Shown piece after piece: positions 34,174-41,326 of a stretch of DNA of 41,326 nt. Positions within the stretch are counted from its first letter, which is position 1. Each line of letters begins with the position of its first letter. Location: positions 1-41,326 of the forward strand of contig NZ_QBUY01000081.1 of NCBI RefSeq assembly GCF_003121405.1. Direction: 5' to 3'. Source of the DNA: Paraburkholderia sp. C35. Its GTDB lineage: Bacteria > Pseudomonadota > Gammaproteobacteria > Burkholderiales > Burkholderiaceae. The translations under genes were made by a program, and so were the position numbers. Under the pieces are notes generated by a model that saw nothing but the letters and a program-made list of their open reading frames with translations, was not told the origin of the DNA and did not search any database.

Positions 34174-35364
34174 CTATTCATGTTCGGCTGGTGAAACGAC
34201 CTGATCGGAATCGAGCACGCTATCGGCGAGTTCCATCAGGTTGCTTGCGAATACCGTGGGCTTCCATTGCTCGACCGCGAGCCGCGCGCGTGCTGATAGC
34301 CGCTCACGCAGCATGTCGTCCAGTGCGAGCGTCCGCATGCGCGACGCCAGCATGTCCGCATTGCCCGGCTCGATGATGTACCCGTTCACGCCATTCGCGA
34401 CAAGCTCGCTTGCCACACCGCATGTGTGTGTGACAATCGCCGTGCGCGATGCCGCAAAAGCTTCGTTGATGCACAAACCCCATTGATCGAATTCGCTGGC
34501 GAGCACCACGAAGTCGGCAAGGCTATAGATCGCGGGCATTTCGGCGTTCGGCAATGCGTCGAGAAAGCGCACGCTATCGTCGAGTCCGAGTTCCGATACC
34601 AGGGTTCTCAATCTCGGTTCATCGCTTCCCTGCCCGATCAGCACCAGTTCGATTGCGTGGTCTGCGAGACAGGAACGAGCAAACGCGTCGATGACAACGT
34701 TCACGTTCTTGCGGGCGACGAAGCGGCTGACACATAGCACGTATCGCCGCGGCAAGCCGCGCAGACGACGCACCTCATCGGCGGATTCATGAGCGGCCGC
34801 CGCGCGGTGCGAGAACTGGTCGACGTCGATCACATCGAAACCGACGCGTGAACGCCAGCGCGGAATACCCAGAAACTCTGCGTAATCGCGGTGCCGTTCT
34901 CCAGCGACCAGCGCGCCATCGAAGCGCTTCACCAACCGACGCTTGAGCCATTCCTTGACACTGCTGCGAGGGCCATCATCGGCCTTCGAATCCGACATGT
35001 AGATCAAGCCGAACGGTCTCGTGAACCTTCTGACGAAACATAGCCACAACGAGTACGGCGTGTCGTAGCCCAACGTGACGACGACATCCGGCTCCACGCG
35101 CCGCACAATTGCCGTGAGACGCGAGAAAACGCTGAGCCAGCGACCGCCTGCATCGCTAACATCCTTCTCCAGCGTAGTGACGCGTTCATGACGCTGTGCA
35201 AAAAACGACGCACGGCGTGTCTGCGGAAACGCGTAGAAACCCGAGCGTCCGAATACTTCGACGAGACGGACTTCGTCGCCGCGCCGGGTCGCGAGCCGCA
35301 TCAACGCTTCGTAGCGCGGCACGTGATAGTCACCCAGGTGACCGATAACGAACAGCATCCGCAT
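34174..35364 (-). CDS. Glycosyltransferase family 4
   Basis: A 396-aa GT-B glycosyltransferase. N-terminal Rossmann domain starts MRMLFVIGHLGDYHVPRYEA. The donor-binding domain has YVLCVSRFVARKNVNVVIDA, VRFLDALPNAEMPAIYSLAD and the acidic motif ASEFDQWGLCINEAFAASRT. The GT4 EX7E pattern is read here as D-x7-E (DQWGLCINE), with another Glu two residues before. It should transfer a sugar from a nucleotide donor in surface-glycan synthesis. I chose ATG 35364 (GAGG five bases upstream) over 35379. It diverges from the exported PIG-L protein gene across an AT-rich region. Confidence 0.92.
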   Translation of the reverse strand: MRMLFVIGHLGDYHVPRYEALMRLATRRGDEVRLVEVFGRSGFYAFPQTRRASFFAQRHERVTTLEKDVSDAGGRWLSVFSRLTAIVRRVEPDVVVTLGYDTPYSLWLCFVRRFTRPFGLIYMSDSKADDGPRSSVKEWLKRRLVKRFDGALVAGERHRDYAEFLGIPRWRSRVGFDVIDVDQFSHRAAAAHESADEVRRLRGLPRRYVLCVSRFVARKNVNVVIDAFARSCLADHAIELVLIGQGSDEPRLRTLVSELGLDDSVRFLDALPNAEMPAIYSLADFVVLASEFDQWGLCINEAFAASRTAIVTHTCGVASELVANGVNGYIIEPGNADMLASRMRTLALDDMLRERLSARARLAVEQWKPTVFASNLMELADSVLDSDQVVSPAEHE

Positions 35365-35807
35365 GACGTCCTCAAACACTGCTATTGGCAGAAACGCACG
35401 ACGCGCTAACCCGTCGGGATGCCACTATGAATCGTTCTTGATTGCTCAGACCACTGGCGAACGCAGCGCCAGCCGCCCTCACTTTATTACGTGTGTCTGA
35501 TTACGTTTGTATGTATTGCCACTGAGGACTGCACTCTGTCTATTAAAGGCTGTATGCAGCCTTGCAATCAGCCCTTAACCATGGACCACTACGCTCTATT
35601 AAAAAACGGCTCACAAATATAGACTGCTCTGGACGAATAACGGGAAGTGAACGCTTCAAAACTTGCTTCCGTATAAAACGCATTAGCCTTTCAAACCGTA
35701 AGAGAATCAACTCCTCAAACCGGACGTGAACAAACCGAGGCTACTTCATTGGATCAATCGAGGCTCTCGGTAACAACACCAAGAAGAAAAGGGACGGCTG
35801 CAATCAT
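35365..35807. other. AT-rich intergenic region, probable divergent promoter zone
   Basis: About 440 bp without a credible gene, distinctly AT-rich compared with the rest of the window. TCTATTAAA occurs twice (35539-35547 and 35595-35603), 56 bp apart. The region should carry promoters for the glycosyltransferase on the minus strand and the exported deacetylase on the plus strand. Its composition suggests possible xenogeneic-silencer binding or acquired DNA; this is inference. Confidence 0.6.
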
Positions 35808-38192
35808 ATGAATACGTCGCCATTTGCGTTTGTCGGGTTGCTTCGCCACGCCCTCGCGGTTCTTTTCCTCTGCAACCTGCTCATTACGCCTGCTCGTGCG
35901 TCGTCTGCGGATTGCAGCAAAGGCACACTCGTCACCGTGGTCGCGCATCTCGACGACGATCTGCTGTTCGTCGAACCTGCTATCAGCGAACGGCTTCGTG
36001 CTGGCTGGTGCGTGACTACCGTGCATCTGATCGGCGGGGCAAACGGCGCGAATTTCGCCTACGTGCAAAAGCGCGAAGAGGGTTCGCGGCTTGCGTATGC
36101 GCGTCTTGCGGGTGTCGCCAATGAATGGGATGAGTCGACCATACGCATCGCCGGTAAGCCCGTGCTTCAACTGACGTTGAAGGCACAGCCGCGCGTACGC
36201 CTTCTCGAACTGCGGCTACCCGGCGGCGCGGTGCGCGGCGGACGCGTGCCGCTTGCCTTGCTGTGGGATCAGGGCGCCACGCTGACTAGTTATCCGATGG
36301 GTCATGGCGAGATACCGGCAGCGCGATACAACCGTGATTCGCTGTCCAGCGTGCTCAGCGCGATATTGCAGGATGCCACCCGTATCGCGACCTTGAACCC
36401 GGATACCGCGCCCTTCATCGAGCATCCGGATCACATCTACACGGCCCGTATCACGCGCCACGTAGCACAGACCCTGGGCCGCAACGTGCCCATCGCGTTC
36501 TACGTCACTTATCCCATGGGAAACTGGCCCGCCACGCTTTTCGGCGACACGGCACAACGCAAGCGTGATGTGGCGGCCACTTACTTCTCAGTCGATGGCG
36601 GCGATTTCGCTCATGTCTTCGGCGAGTACCAGTGGGATGGCAACTGGGTTTTACGCAACTATGTACACAACGACACCACGCGCGATGTCAAAGCCGATTT
36701 CGTCGCCATTCCCTCTGTCCTGTTCAATACCGGCTCGGCGCAGTGCCTGACGTCACAAGGCAAAGCACGTAGCCCGGAACTCGCGCCGTGCGACGAATCA
36801 CCCAGCCAGCAATGGAAATGGGAACCTCGCGCAACGTATGCGGGTAATCAGCACAATGCAGCACTCGTTTCCGTATCGACGGGACAATGCGTTGCCGAGC
36901 ACGAAGGCACACTCGAAGAAGAACCGTGTGAAGAATGGGACGCGTCGCAACGTTGGACGCCGTGGGACTTTGGTCTGATATTTACGCCGTCACGGCGTTG
37001 TCTCGGAGAAGAAAACAACCGCCTTTATATTCGAGGATGCGCGTCATTGACGACACGCTACCGATGGTCGACGTTGCGTCCCGCGTGGCCTACCGACTTG
37101 CGCCTCACGGGCGCGATGTACGGCGATGTGACAGGAAAAGGCACTCCCTCGGCTATTTATGTACAACGACGCGCCGACGGTCCCGGATTCGATGTCTATG
37201 TGCAGAACTCGATACTGGGCAAACCCGATCAGCCCCAGAAGTGGTATGCCAATGTCGTTCCTTTTGATAGCCGCGCAACACACAGTACCTGCACTGCCGA
37301 TACATTATGTTTCGACAGTGCCCGTTTTATGGTCGGCGATTTCGATGGCAATGGCCGCGCAGATCTGATGGTCGCCACGCCGAGAAACGGCGGTACGGCA
37401 TTCTGGCTGCTGCGCAGCAATGGTCAGCAATTCACTGCTCCCGTTCTGTGGTTTCAAAGCGACGAAAAGATACCTGGTGAAAACACGCAGCAGTACCTTG
37501 CTTATTCGAACCCAGGGAGCGCGCGCGACAAAGTTCTGGTTTCAGTACAAAGATCAGACAACGCACTGGAGCTTTGGACAATAGGCGCCGACGAGAACGG
37601 CCATATCCAGCAGGCGAAGATCATCGGAACAGGTACATTGAGTCCGGATACACAACTTCTATTTCTGAGAAGCGTTCGCAAAAGTGCGGCGTCGTTTATG
37701 GCAATCCAGTCTGCCGATAGTCAACACCACATTTCCATTTCCGCACTCGATGTCGAAAAAGAACGCTGGAACGTCGACGCTACTTTTCTTCTTCCGCCGC
37801 AGTTCAAACGGGACTCGACACGCTTTTCCATCGATACCAGTGCCGATGCATCGCTTGTCATGAGCGTGCCGCATTTCGCAGAACCGGGCGGTGTCGACGT
37901 ATGGAGATGGAGCGTCGCGCGTGGCAATACAGCACCCGTTCTGATGGGTTATCTGCGCGATCTTCGCTGGCAGGATGCCGCACCGTTCGTGTTGCGCGAA
38001 GCCAGCCACTCAGCACTATTCTTCTACGAGCGTACTGACGCGATACTGAATAACACACAGTTCTCCGCCGGCGCCTCTGAGCTTGTTCGATTCACGCTCG
38101 ATGGGAACGAAATAAAAGGTGTCCCGATGGAAGCTTTCCCATTGCCCGTCGTTTACTCGGAAACGCTCTGGCTCGACCGATTGATGCAATAG
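35808..38192 (+). CDS. Exported PIG-L deacetylase with ricin-lectin and FG-GAP domains
   Basis: A 794-aa secreted three-part protein. Signal peptide at 1-31 (cleavage near ARA-SS). A PIG-L/LmbE zinc deacetylase domain follows at about 38-300, with AHLDDDLLF (46-54) and EHPDHIYTARI (205-215) as metal and catalytic motifs. A ricin-B-like lectin region lies at about 304-421, with three Cys-containing repeats ending in QW or RW (CLTSQG...QQWKW, CVAEHEG...QRWTPW, CLGEEN...YRW). From about 430 to the end is a beta-propeller-like region with an FG-GAP/VCBS calcium loop GDFDGNGRADLMVATP (510-525). PIG-L enzymes remove N-acetyl groups from sugars, so an extracellular or periplasmic glycan deacetylase that binds its polymer is likely. 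Beside two glycosyltransferases, this fits polysaccharide modification. Confidence 0.88.
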   Translation: MNTSPFAFVGLLRHALAVLFLCNLLITPARASSADCSKGTLVTVVAHLDDDLLFVEPAISERLRAGWCVTTVHLIGGANGANFAYVQKREEGSRLAYARLAGVANEWDESTIRIAGKPVLQLTLKAQPRVRLLELRLPGGAVRGGRVPLALLWDQGATLTSYPMGHGEIPAARYNRDSLSSVLSAILQDATRIATLNPDTAPFIEHPDHIYTARITRHVAQTLGRNVPIAFYVTYPMGNWPATLFGDTAQRKRDVAATYFSVDGGDFAHVFGEYQWDGNWVLRNYVHNDTTRDVKADFVAIPSVLFNTGSAQCLTSQGKARSPELAPCDESPSQQWKWEPRATYAGNQHNAALVSVSTGQCVAEHEGTLEEEPCEEWDASQRWTPWDFGLIFTPSRRCLGEENNRLYIRGCASLTTRYRWSTLRPAWPTDLRLTGAMYGDVTGKGTPSAIYVQRRADGPGFDVYVQNSILGKPDQPQKWYANVVPFDSRATHSTCTADTLCFDSARFMVGDFDGNGRADLMVATPRNGGTAFWLLRSNGQQFTAPVLWFQSDEKIPGENTQQYLAYSNPGSARDKVLVSVQRSDNALELWTIGADENGHIQQAKIIGTGTLSPDTQLLFLRSVRKSAASFMAIQSADSQHHISISALDVEKERWNVDATFLLPPQFKRDSTRFSIDTSADASLVMSVPHFAEPGGVDVWRWSVARGNTAPVLMGYLRDLRWQDAAPFVLREASHSALFFYERTDAILNNTQFSAGASELVRFTLDGNEIKGVPMEAFPLPVVYSETLWLDRLMQ

Positions 38193-38204
38193 CGGCATTG
38201 CAGT

Positions 38205-38225
38205 CGTATTCGAATGACGAATACG
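38205..38225. terminator. Palindrome after the deacetylase gene
   Basis: CGTATTCG and CGAATACG are perfect 8-bp arms with a 5-base loop, 12 bp after the stop codon. Only half GC and without a T-run, it could be a weak terminator or an operator for the next glycosyltransferase gene. Confidence 0.4.
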
Positions 38226-38434
38226 TTCAATACGAATTGCCGGATCGAGTACCTGTGTCGATCAATGACTAGTGCTTGACCGAATCTGCATGCATCGATT
38301 GCCTATCGTATAGCCACATATATCGATCACCACAATTGACGGCAGACCTGCGCAACCGTAGGCTGCAACAAACAAGAGAGACGCGCTCCGGCAGATCGCT
38401 TCTCTACGATTACGCCCATTCAAGACGGTGACAC

Positions 38435-39562
38435 GTGCGGATACTACAGGTTGTCTATGCGCCACGTTTGTCGGGTGCGGAGATCCTCGCGAAGGGTCTC
38501 GCGATCCAGCACAGGGAGGGTGGCCATGAGGTCTGCATTGCGTCGATGCAACCGCAGCTTGCCGACTTCGACCACAGCCGCAGCGAACTCCATGCGGCCG
38601 GTGTGCTGTGCAGATTCCCTGCTTCGCGGCAGGGGCGAATCGGACGCCTCACGCATCTGTGGCGCACCGTGCGGCAGTTTCGGCCTGATGTGATCATCGC
38701 GCACGCCACACTCGCCGCACTCTACGTACGCCTTCTTCCTGCCGCCGCACCCGTTGTCTACGTGATGCACTCAGGCTCCAACGATTTCGCCAATCCAAAA
38801 CTGAAGTGGGCCGAGCGCATGCTCTCGCATCGCGCGAAAGCAGTGGTAGGCGTCTCTCCGCAGAATACCTTTGACTATCTGCACGAAGTCGGACCGCATC
38901 CACGCGTCACCGTCATTCCGAATGGCGTGGATCTGCCGCGCTTCCAGAACGCGCCTTCCGGATGGGCCGACGTCATGCCGGCCGCGTCGAAGCAGATCGT
39001 GCAATTGGGCCGCTATGTCGTCGACAAGGGGCAACTCGAAACCATACATGCGTTTGAAGCGGTGCTGCAGCAGGAACCCGATGCGCGGCTCGTGCTGTAT
39101 GGCGTGGTAGAAGATCTCGCCTATCACGACAACGCCATGAATCTCGTGCATCGTTTGAAACTCGAGGAACGCGTCACGCTATGCGGCCCTGCATCAAATG
39201 TGGCGGCCATATTACGGAGCTCACAGGTCTTTGCCATGCCATCGCATATGGAGGCGCATAGCATTGGTTTTCTCGAGGCACTCGCTTCAGGTATTCCCGT
39301 TGTGGCAAGCCGCATTGCAGCATTCCAGTTCGCCCGCGATTTTGCCGGTGTGTCGCTCGTCGATACCAGGAATGTTTCGGCCTATTCAAGCGCCTTGCTC
39401 AGCGCATTGCACGCGCGGCGTGCGTTTCGCCCGCTGGATGGCTACACGTTGCACGACACCGCCGAGAGCTACCTGAAGATCGCGCAGGCTGTTTGCGAAA
39501 CGCGCGGCACGGCAGCCGATTCATCGATAGCCGGCTGGAAGAGCAACGAATCATCGATGTGA
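38435..39562 (+). CDS. Glycosyltransferase family 4
   Basis: A 375-aa GT-B glycosyltransferase. It opens with MRILQVVYAPRLSGAEILA, the typical donor-lobe pattern VIPNGVDLPRF follows, then QLGRYVVDKGQLETIHAFEA. The EX7E motif is intact (EAHSIGFLE within MPSHMEAHSIGFLEALASG). The start is GTG 38435 with only a weak upstream site. It lies 242 bp after the deacetylase gene on the same strand and is followed by a small helical protein gene. It probably adds a sugar in the same glycan pathway as the GT at 34174, but the two share only fold-level motifs. Confidence 0.92.
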   Translation: MRILQVVYAPRLSGAEILAKGLAIQHREGGHEVCIASMQPQLADFDHSRSELHAAGVLCRFPASRQGRIGRLTHLWRTVRQFRPDVIIAHATLAALYVRLLPAAAPVVYVMHSGSNDFANPKLKWAERMLSHRAKAVVGVSPQNTFDYLHEVGPHPRVTVIPNGVDLPRFQNAPSGWADVMPAASKQIVQLGRYVVDKGQLETIHAFEAVLQQEPDARLVLYGVVEDLAYHDNAMNLVHRLKLEERVTLCGPASNVAAILRSSQVFAMPSHMEAHSIGFLEALASGIPVVASRIAAFQFARDFAGVSLVDTRNVSAYSSALLSALHARRAFRPLDGYTLHDTAESYLKIAQAVCETRGTAADSSIAGWKSNESSM

Positions 39563-39636
39563 GTCTGGGTACACAGACCGAGCTTCACCCGCTTGCCATT
39601 AGTCTTTTTGCTGCACACACGCCCGACGGGGTCGAT

Positions 39637-39885
39637 ATGAATACGACAGGCCAACACGAGGACACCTTCGAGAGCGCGCTGCGATTGCTGCTAGGCCAGC
39701 AACGCGATGCGCTGCGAACCATCCTCGCACTATCGGATACGACACGCCGCCACGACGCCACGTCCGCGCGTGCCGCACTGGCTGAGATCTTTCAGGCCGC
39801 CGACCGATGTCATTCCACCTATCGCGCGATGCTCGTCGAGATCATGGCGACGCAACGCGCGAGTAGCGTCTCTCCAGAGCACTGA
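39637..39885 (+). CDS. Small helical hypothetical protein, 82 aa
   Basis: An 82-aa soluble, mostly helical protein (FESALRLLLGQQRDALRTIL and ARAALAEIFQAADRCHSTYR). Start ATG 39637 has GGGG about six bases upstream. The frame is open further upstream into the glycosyltransferase, but this start is the best supported. It lies 74 bp after that gene, mirroring the small gene behind the other glycosyltransferase, though the two small proteins are not obviously related. The function is unknown. Confidence 0.55.
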   Translation: MNTTGQHEDTFESALRLLLGQQRDALRTILALSDTTRRHDATSARAALAEIFQAADRCHSTYRAMLVEIMATQRASSVSPEH

Positions 39886-40155
39886 ACGGCACGTCAGCCA
39901 ACTGTCAGCATGTGATCTGCACATTGCAGCCGTGCGCGCAACACGCGTCGGGCTGTCGATGTGGAAGCACTGCCATACTGCGTAAATACAACGGTTACGT
40001 GCGTTCGCCCACTTTCGCGGATCGAATTATCGGCGCAGCATAAATGCCTGGCGGGCGAACTGTGATCTTCCATGCGGCGAGACTGCGCAGCATGCTTATC
40101 GTTGCAATTCCGGGGCTTCGAGTGCTGGACCAGTTCATTCAGGTTGGGGAAGAAC

Positions 40156-41145
40156 ATGATGTCGATGCATCCGCCTCAAAGACTCGAAAGCAAGGATTCC
40201 GAAGCCACAGACATCGTTCCCCAGCGAGTGCGACAGGTTGCCGTCGTACTGTTCGACGGCTTCGATCTGCTGAGTGCCAGCGTGATCGCGAACGCTCTGG
40301 AGATCGCGAGTGAGTTGTCGGCGCGCGGTCCCGTTCAATGGGTCTACCCGATCACCACGCTGTCCGACCATGACGGCTATATCGCCAGTTCTGCTGCACT
40401 GCTGGTCAGTTCGGAAACTTTCGAAGCCCACGTTGGACAAGAGTTCGATGCGATCTTCGCGATTGTCGGCGCAGATGCGTGTATCGATTCGCGCGCCGTC
40501 CCGCTGATCGCGTGGATCAACCGGGCGCGTTCCAAGGCTGCCGACGTGCGGCTGGTGGGTGCGCCGCTTCCCGGACTCGACGGTCACGCGTATCGCGAAC
40601 CGTGCGAGCACGAGGAGGACACGCGTCGGGATGTCACGCACCGCTCGGGCGACTGCAAGACGAGATCGCAAAGCCTCAACGATGCGCTCACAGGTGCATT
40701 GAAGCTGATCCGCCGCGACATGGGAGACGGTATGGCGCGTCGCGTGGCTGAACGTCTGTCCGTCTGCTCGCGCGACATGCTCAATGCGATCTTCGAAGAC
40801 GTGGTCGGCAATACGCCGGCGGAGAAAGTGCGCGCCGCTGCGCACTGGCTGCAGGATAATTGCCGCCGCCAGGTGACGATCGAGGACGCAGCGCAGGTTG
40901 CGGCGATGAGCGAACGTAGTCTGCTGCGGCACTTTCGCAGTGAGCTTGGGATGACGCCGTCGGATTATCTGATGCATGCGCGGCTTCAGGTTGTGTGTAA
41001 TCTGCTGGTGGAGACTGATTTGCCTGTCGATAAAGTTGCTAAGCGGGCTGGGCTGACCAGTGGGGATCATCTTGCGCGTAGTTTCAGGCGGCATATGAAG
41101 ACTTCGCCGACGGAGTATCGTGCGCAGCGCAGGATGCAGTGTTGA
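40156..41145 (+). CDS. GlxA-like AraC family regulator with shortened DJ-1/PfpI domain
   Basis: A 329-aa regulator. Residues 26-145 begin like a DJ-1/PfpI glutamine-amidotransferase domain (VAVVLFDGFDLLSASVIANA, DAIFAIVGADACID, VRLVGAPLPGLDGHAY). The segment that normally follows the GLLDG-like motif and runs into the linker appears to be lost, and a charged stretch (146-172) leads straight to LTGALKLIRRDMGDGMARRV. The C-terminal AraC domain is complete (TIEDAAQVAAMSERSLLRHF, VDKVAKRAGLTSGDHLARSF). ATG 40156 is preceded by GGGGAAGA. The last gene of the window, it lies behind the glycan genes and may regulate them; that link is inferred from position only. Confidence 0.88.
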   Translation: MMSMHPPQRLESKDSEATDIVPQRVRQVAVVLFDGFDLLSASVIANALEIASELSARGPVQWVYPITTLSDHDGYIASSAALLVSSETFEAHVGQEFDAIFAIVGADACIDSRAVPLIAWINRARSKAADVRLVGAPLPGLDGHAYREPCEHEEDTRRDVTHRSGDCKTRSQSLNDALTGALKLIRRDMGDGMARRVAERLSVCSRDMLNAIFEDVVGNTPAEKVRAAAHWLQDNCRRQVTIEDAAQVAAMSERSLLRHFRSELGMTPSDYLMHARLQVVCNLLVETDLPVDKVAKRAGLTSGDHLARSFRRHMKTSPTEYRAQRRMQC

Positions 41146-41215
41146 TTTGTTTTTTTCTGCTTTTTTCTGTTTGTAGTGGTTGTTGTTGGGTTTGTTGGTT
41201 GCATCCGCTTTTTGT
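41146..41215 (+). other. T/G-rich tract after regulator gene
   Basis: About 70 bases after the stop are almost free of A and C on the plus strand, with TTTTTTCTG repeated twice and then runs of TTG and GTT. It may help terminate the regulator transcript without a hairpin. Tracts like this occur next to the palindromic repeat in Burkholderia-type genomes. Confidence 0.45.
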
Positions 41216-41233
41216 TAGTGGTCTGCCTGGGTT

Positions 41234-41286
41234 GCCCCTGTGCGGGGCGGCACCTACTTTTCTTTGCCGCCGCAAAGAAAAGTAGG
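41234..41286. repeat. Double-hairpin intergenic repeat with 15-bp palindrome
   Basis: A small hairpin GCCCC-TGTGC-GGGGC (41234-41248) is followed by a perfect 15-bp stem, CCTACTTTTCTTTGC (41253-41267) and its reverse complement (41272-41286), with loop CGCC. The sequence then continues CAAAAGAAAGCGG. I recognise this as resembling a dispersed intergenic palindrome common in Paraburkholderia genomes, from memory and not verified here. Confidence 0.7.
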
Positions 41287-41326
41287 CAAAAGAAAGCGGG
41301 CTAACACCACCCACTCCGGTCACTGC

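Noticed and set aside
1..41326. CRISPR arrays, tRNA/rRNA genes, IS elements or phage genes
   Set aside because: No regularly spaced repeats, tRNA-like folds, transposase or integrase motifs were noticed by eye on either strand.

Overview
The window is GC-rich, gene-dense DNA with the gene content of a Burkholderiaceae chromosome or chromid, most like Paraburkholderia/Caballeronia. This is inferred from the two Burkholderia-type trimeric porins, the many LysR/AraC regulators, the MHS and ACS transporters, the NodT-type efflux operon and a T-rich tail with a long palindrome at the right edge. I see no tRNA, rRNA, IS element, phage gene or CRISPR array.

Layout. 1-3974: an M81 (MlrC-like) metallopeptidase cut by the left edge and an ACS-family MFS transporter, divergent from a LysR regulator. 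4136-7282: a chemoreceptor ending in a CheR-docking-like pentapeptide, convergent with a non-canonical CLC chloride channel/transporter. 7553-11178: a bufferin-type RiPP operon. It encodes a DUF2282 Cys precursor, a DUF692/MNIO maturase, an unrecognised 325-aa protein, a DUF2063 partner and a DoxX membrane protein. The last four genes overlap one another. 11219-14807: two paralogous AraC regulators around a dihydrolipoamide-dehydrogenase-like flavoprotein that has lost one redox cysteine. 14938-19888: a four-gene efflux operon (YtcA, HlyD/MdtN, FUSC/MdtO, NodT/MdtP) with the same gene order as E. coli ytcA-mdtNOP. 20174-20629: a secreted protein of unknown function. 20715-22828: an OmpR-type two-component system. 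It diverges from a Fur-box-preceded iron-complex ABC importer (23021-26181). 26314-28736: two convergent porins sharing a bidirectional terminator. 29090-33967: an aromatic/organic acid catabolic set made of an MHS transporter, an acyl-CoA-dehydrogenase-fold flavin monooxygenase, a flavin reductase, an EthD-like protein and a LysR regulator. 33952-39885: a surface-glycan-like locus with two GT4 glycosyltransferases, two tiny helical proteins and an exported three-domain PIG-L deacetylase/ricin-lectin/FG-GAP protein around an AT-rich intergenic region. 40156-41145: a GlxA-like AraC regulator with a shortened DJ-1 domain. The window ends in a T-rich tract and a 15-bp perfect palindrome.

The strongest candidate for an undescribed system is the bufferin operon with its extra translationally coupled gene (8881-9858). 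Next are the two AraC paralogues enclosing a disulfide-less Lpd-like flavoprotein and the PIG-L/lectin/propeller protein beside the glycosyltransferases. Functions come from motifs read by eye; no database search was run.
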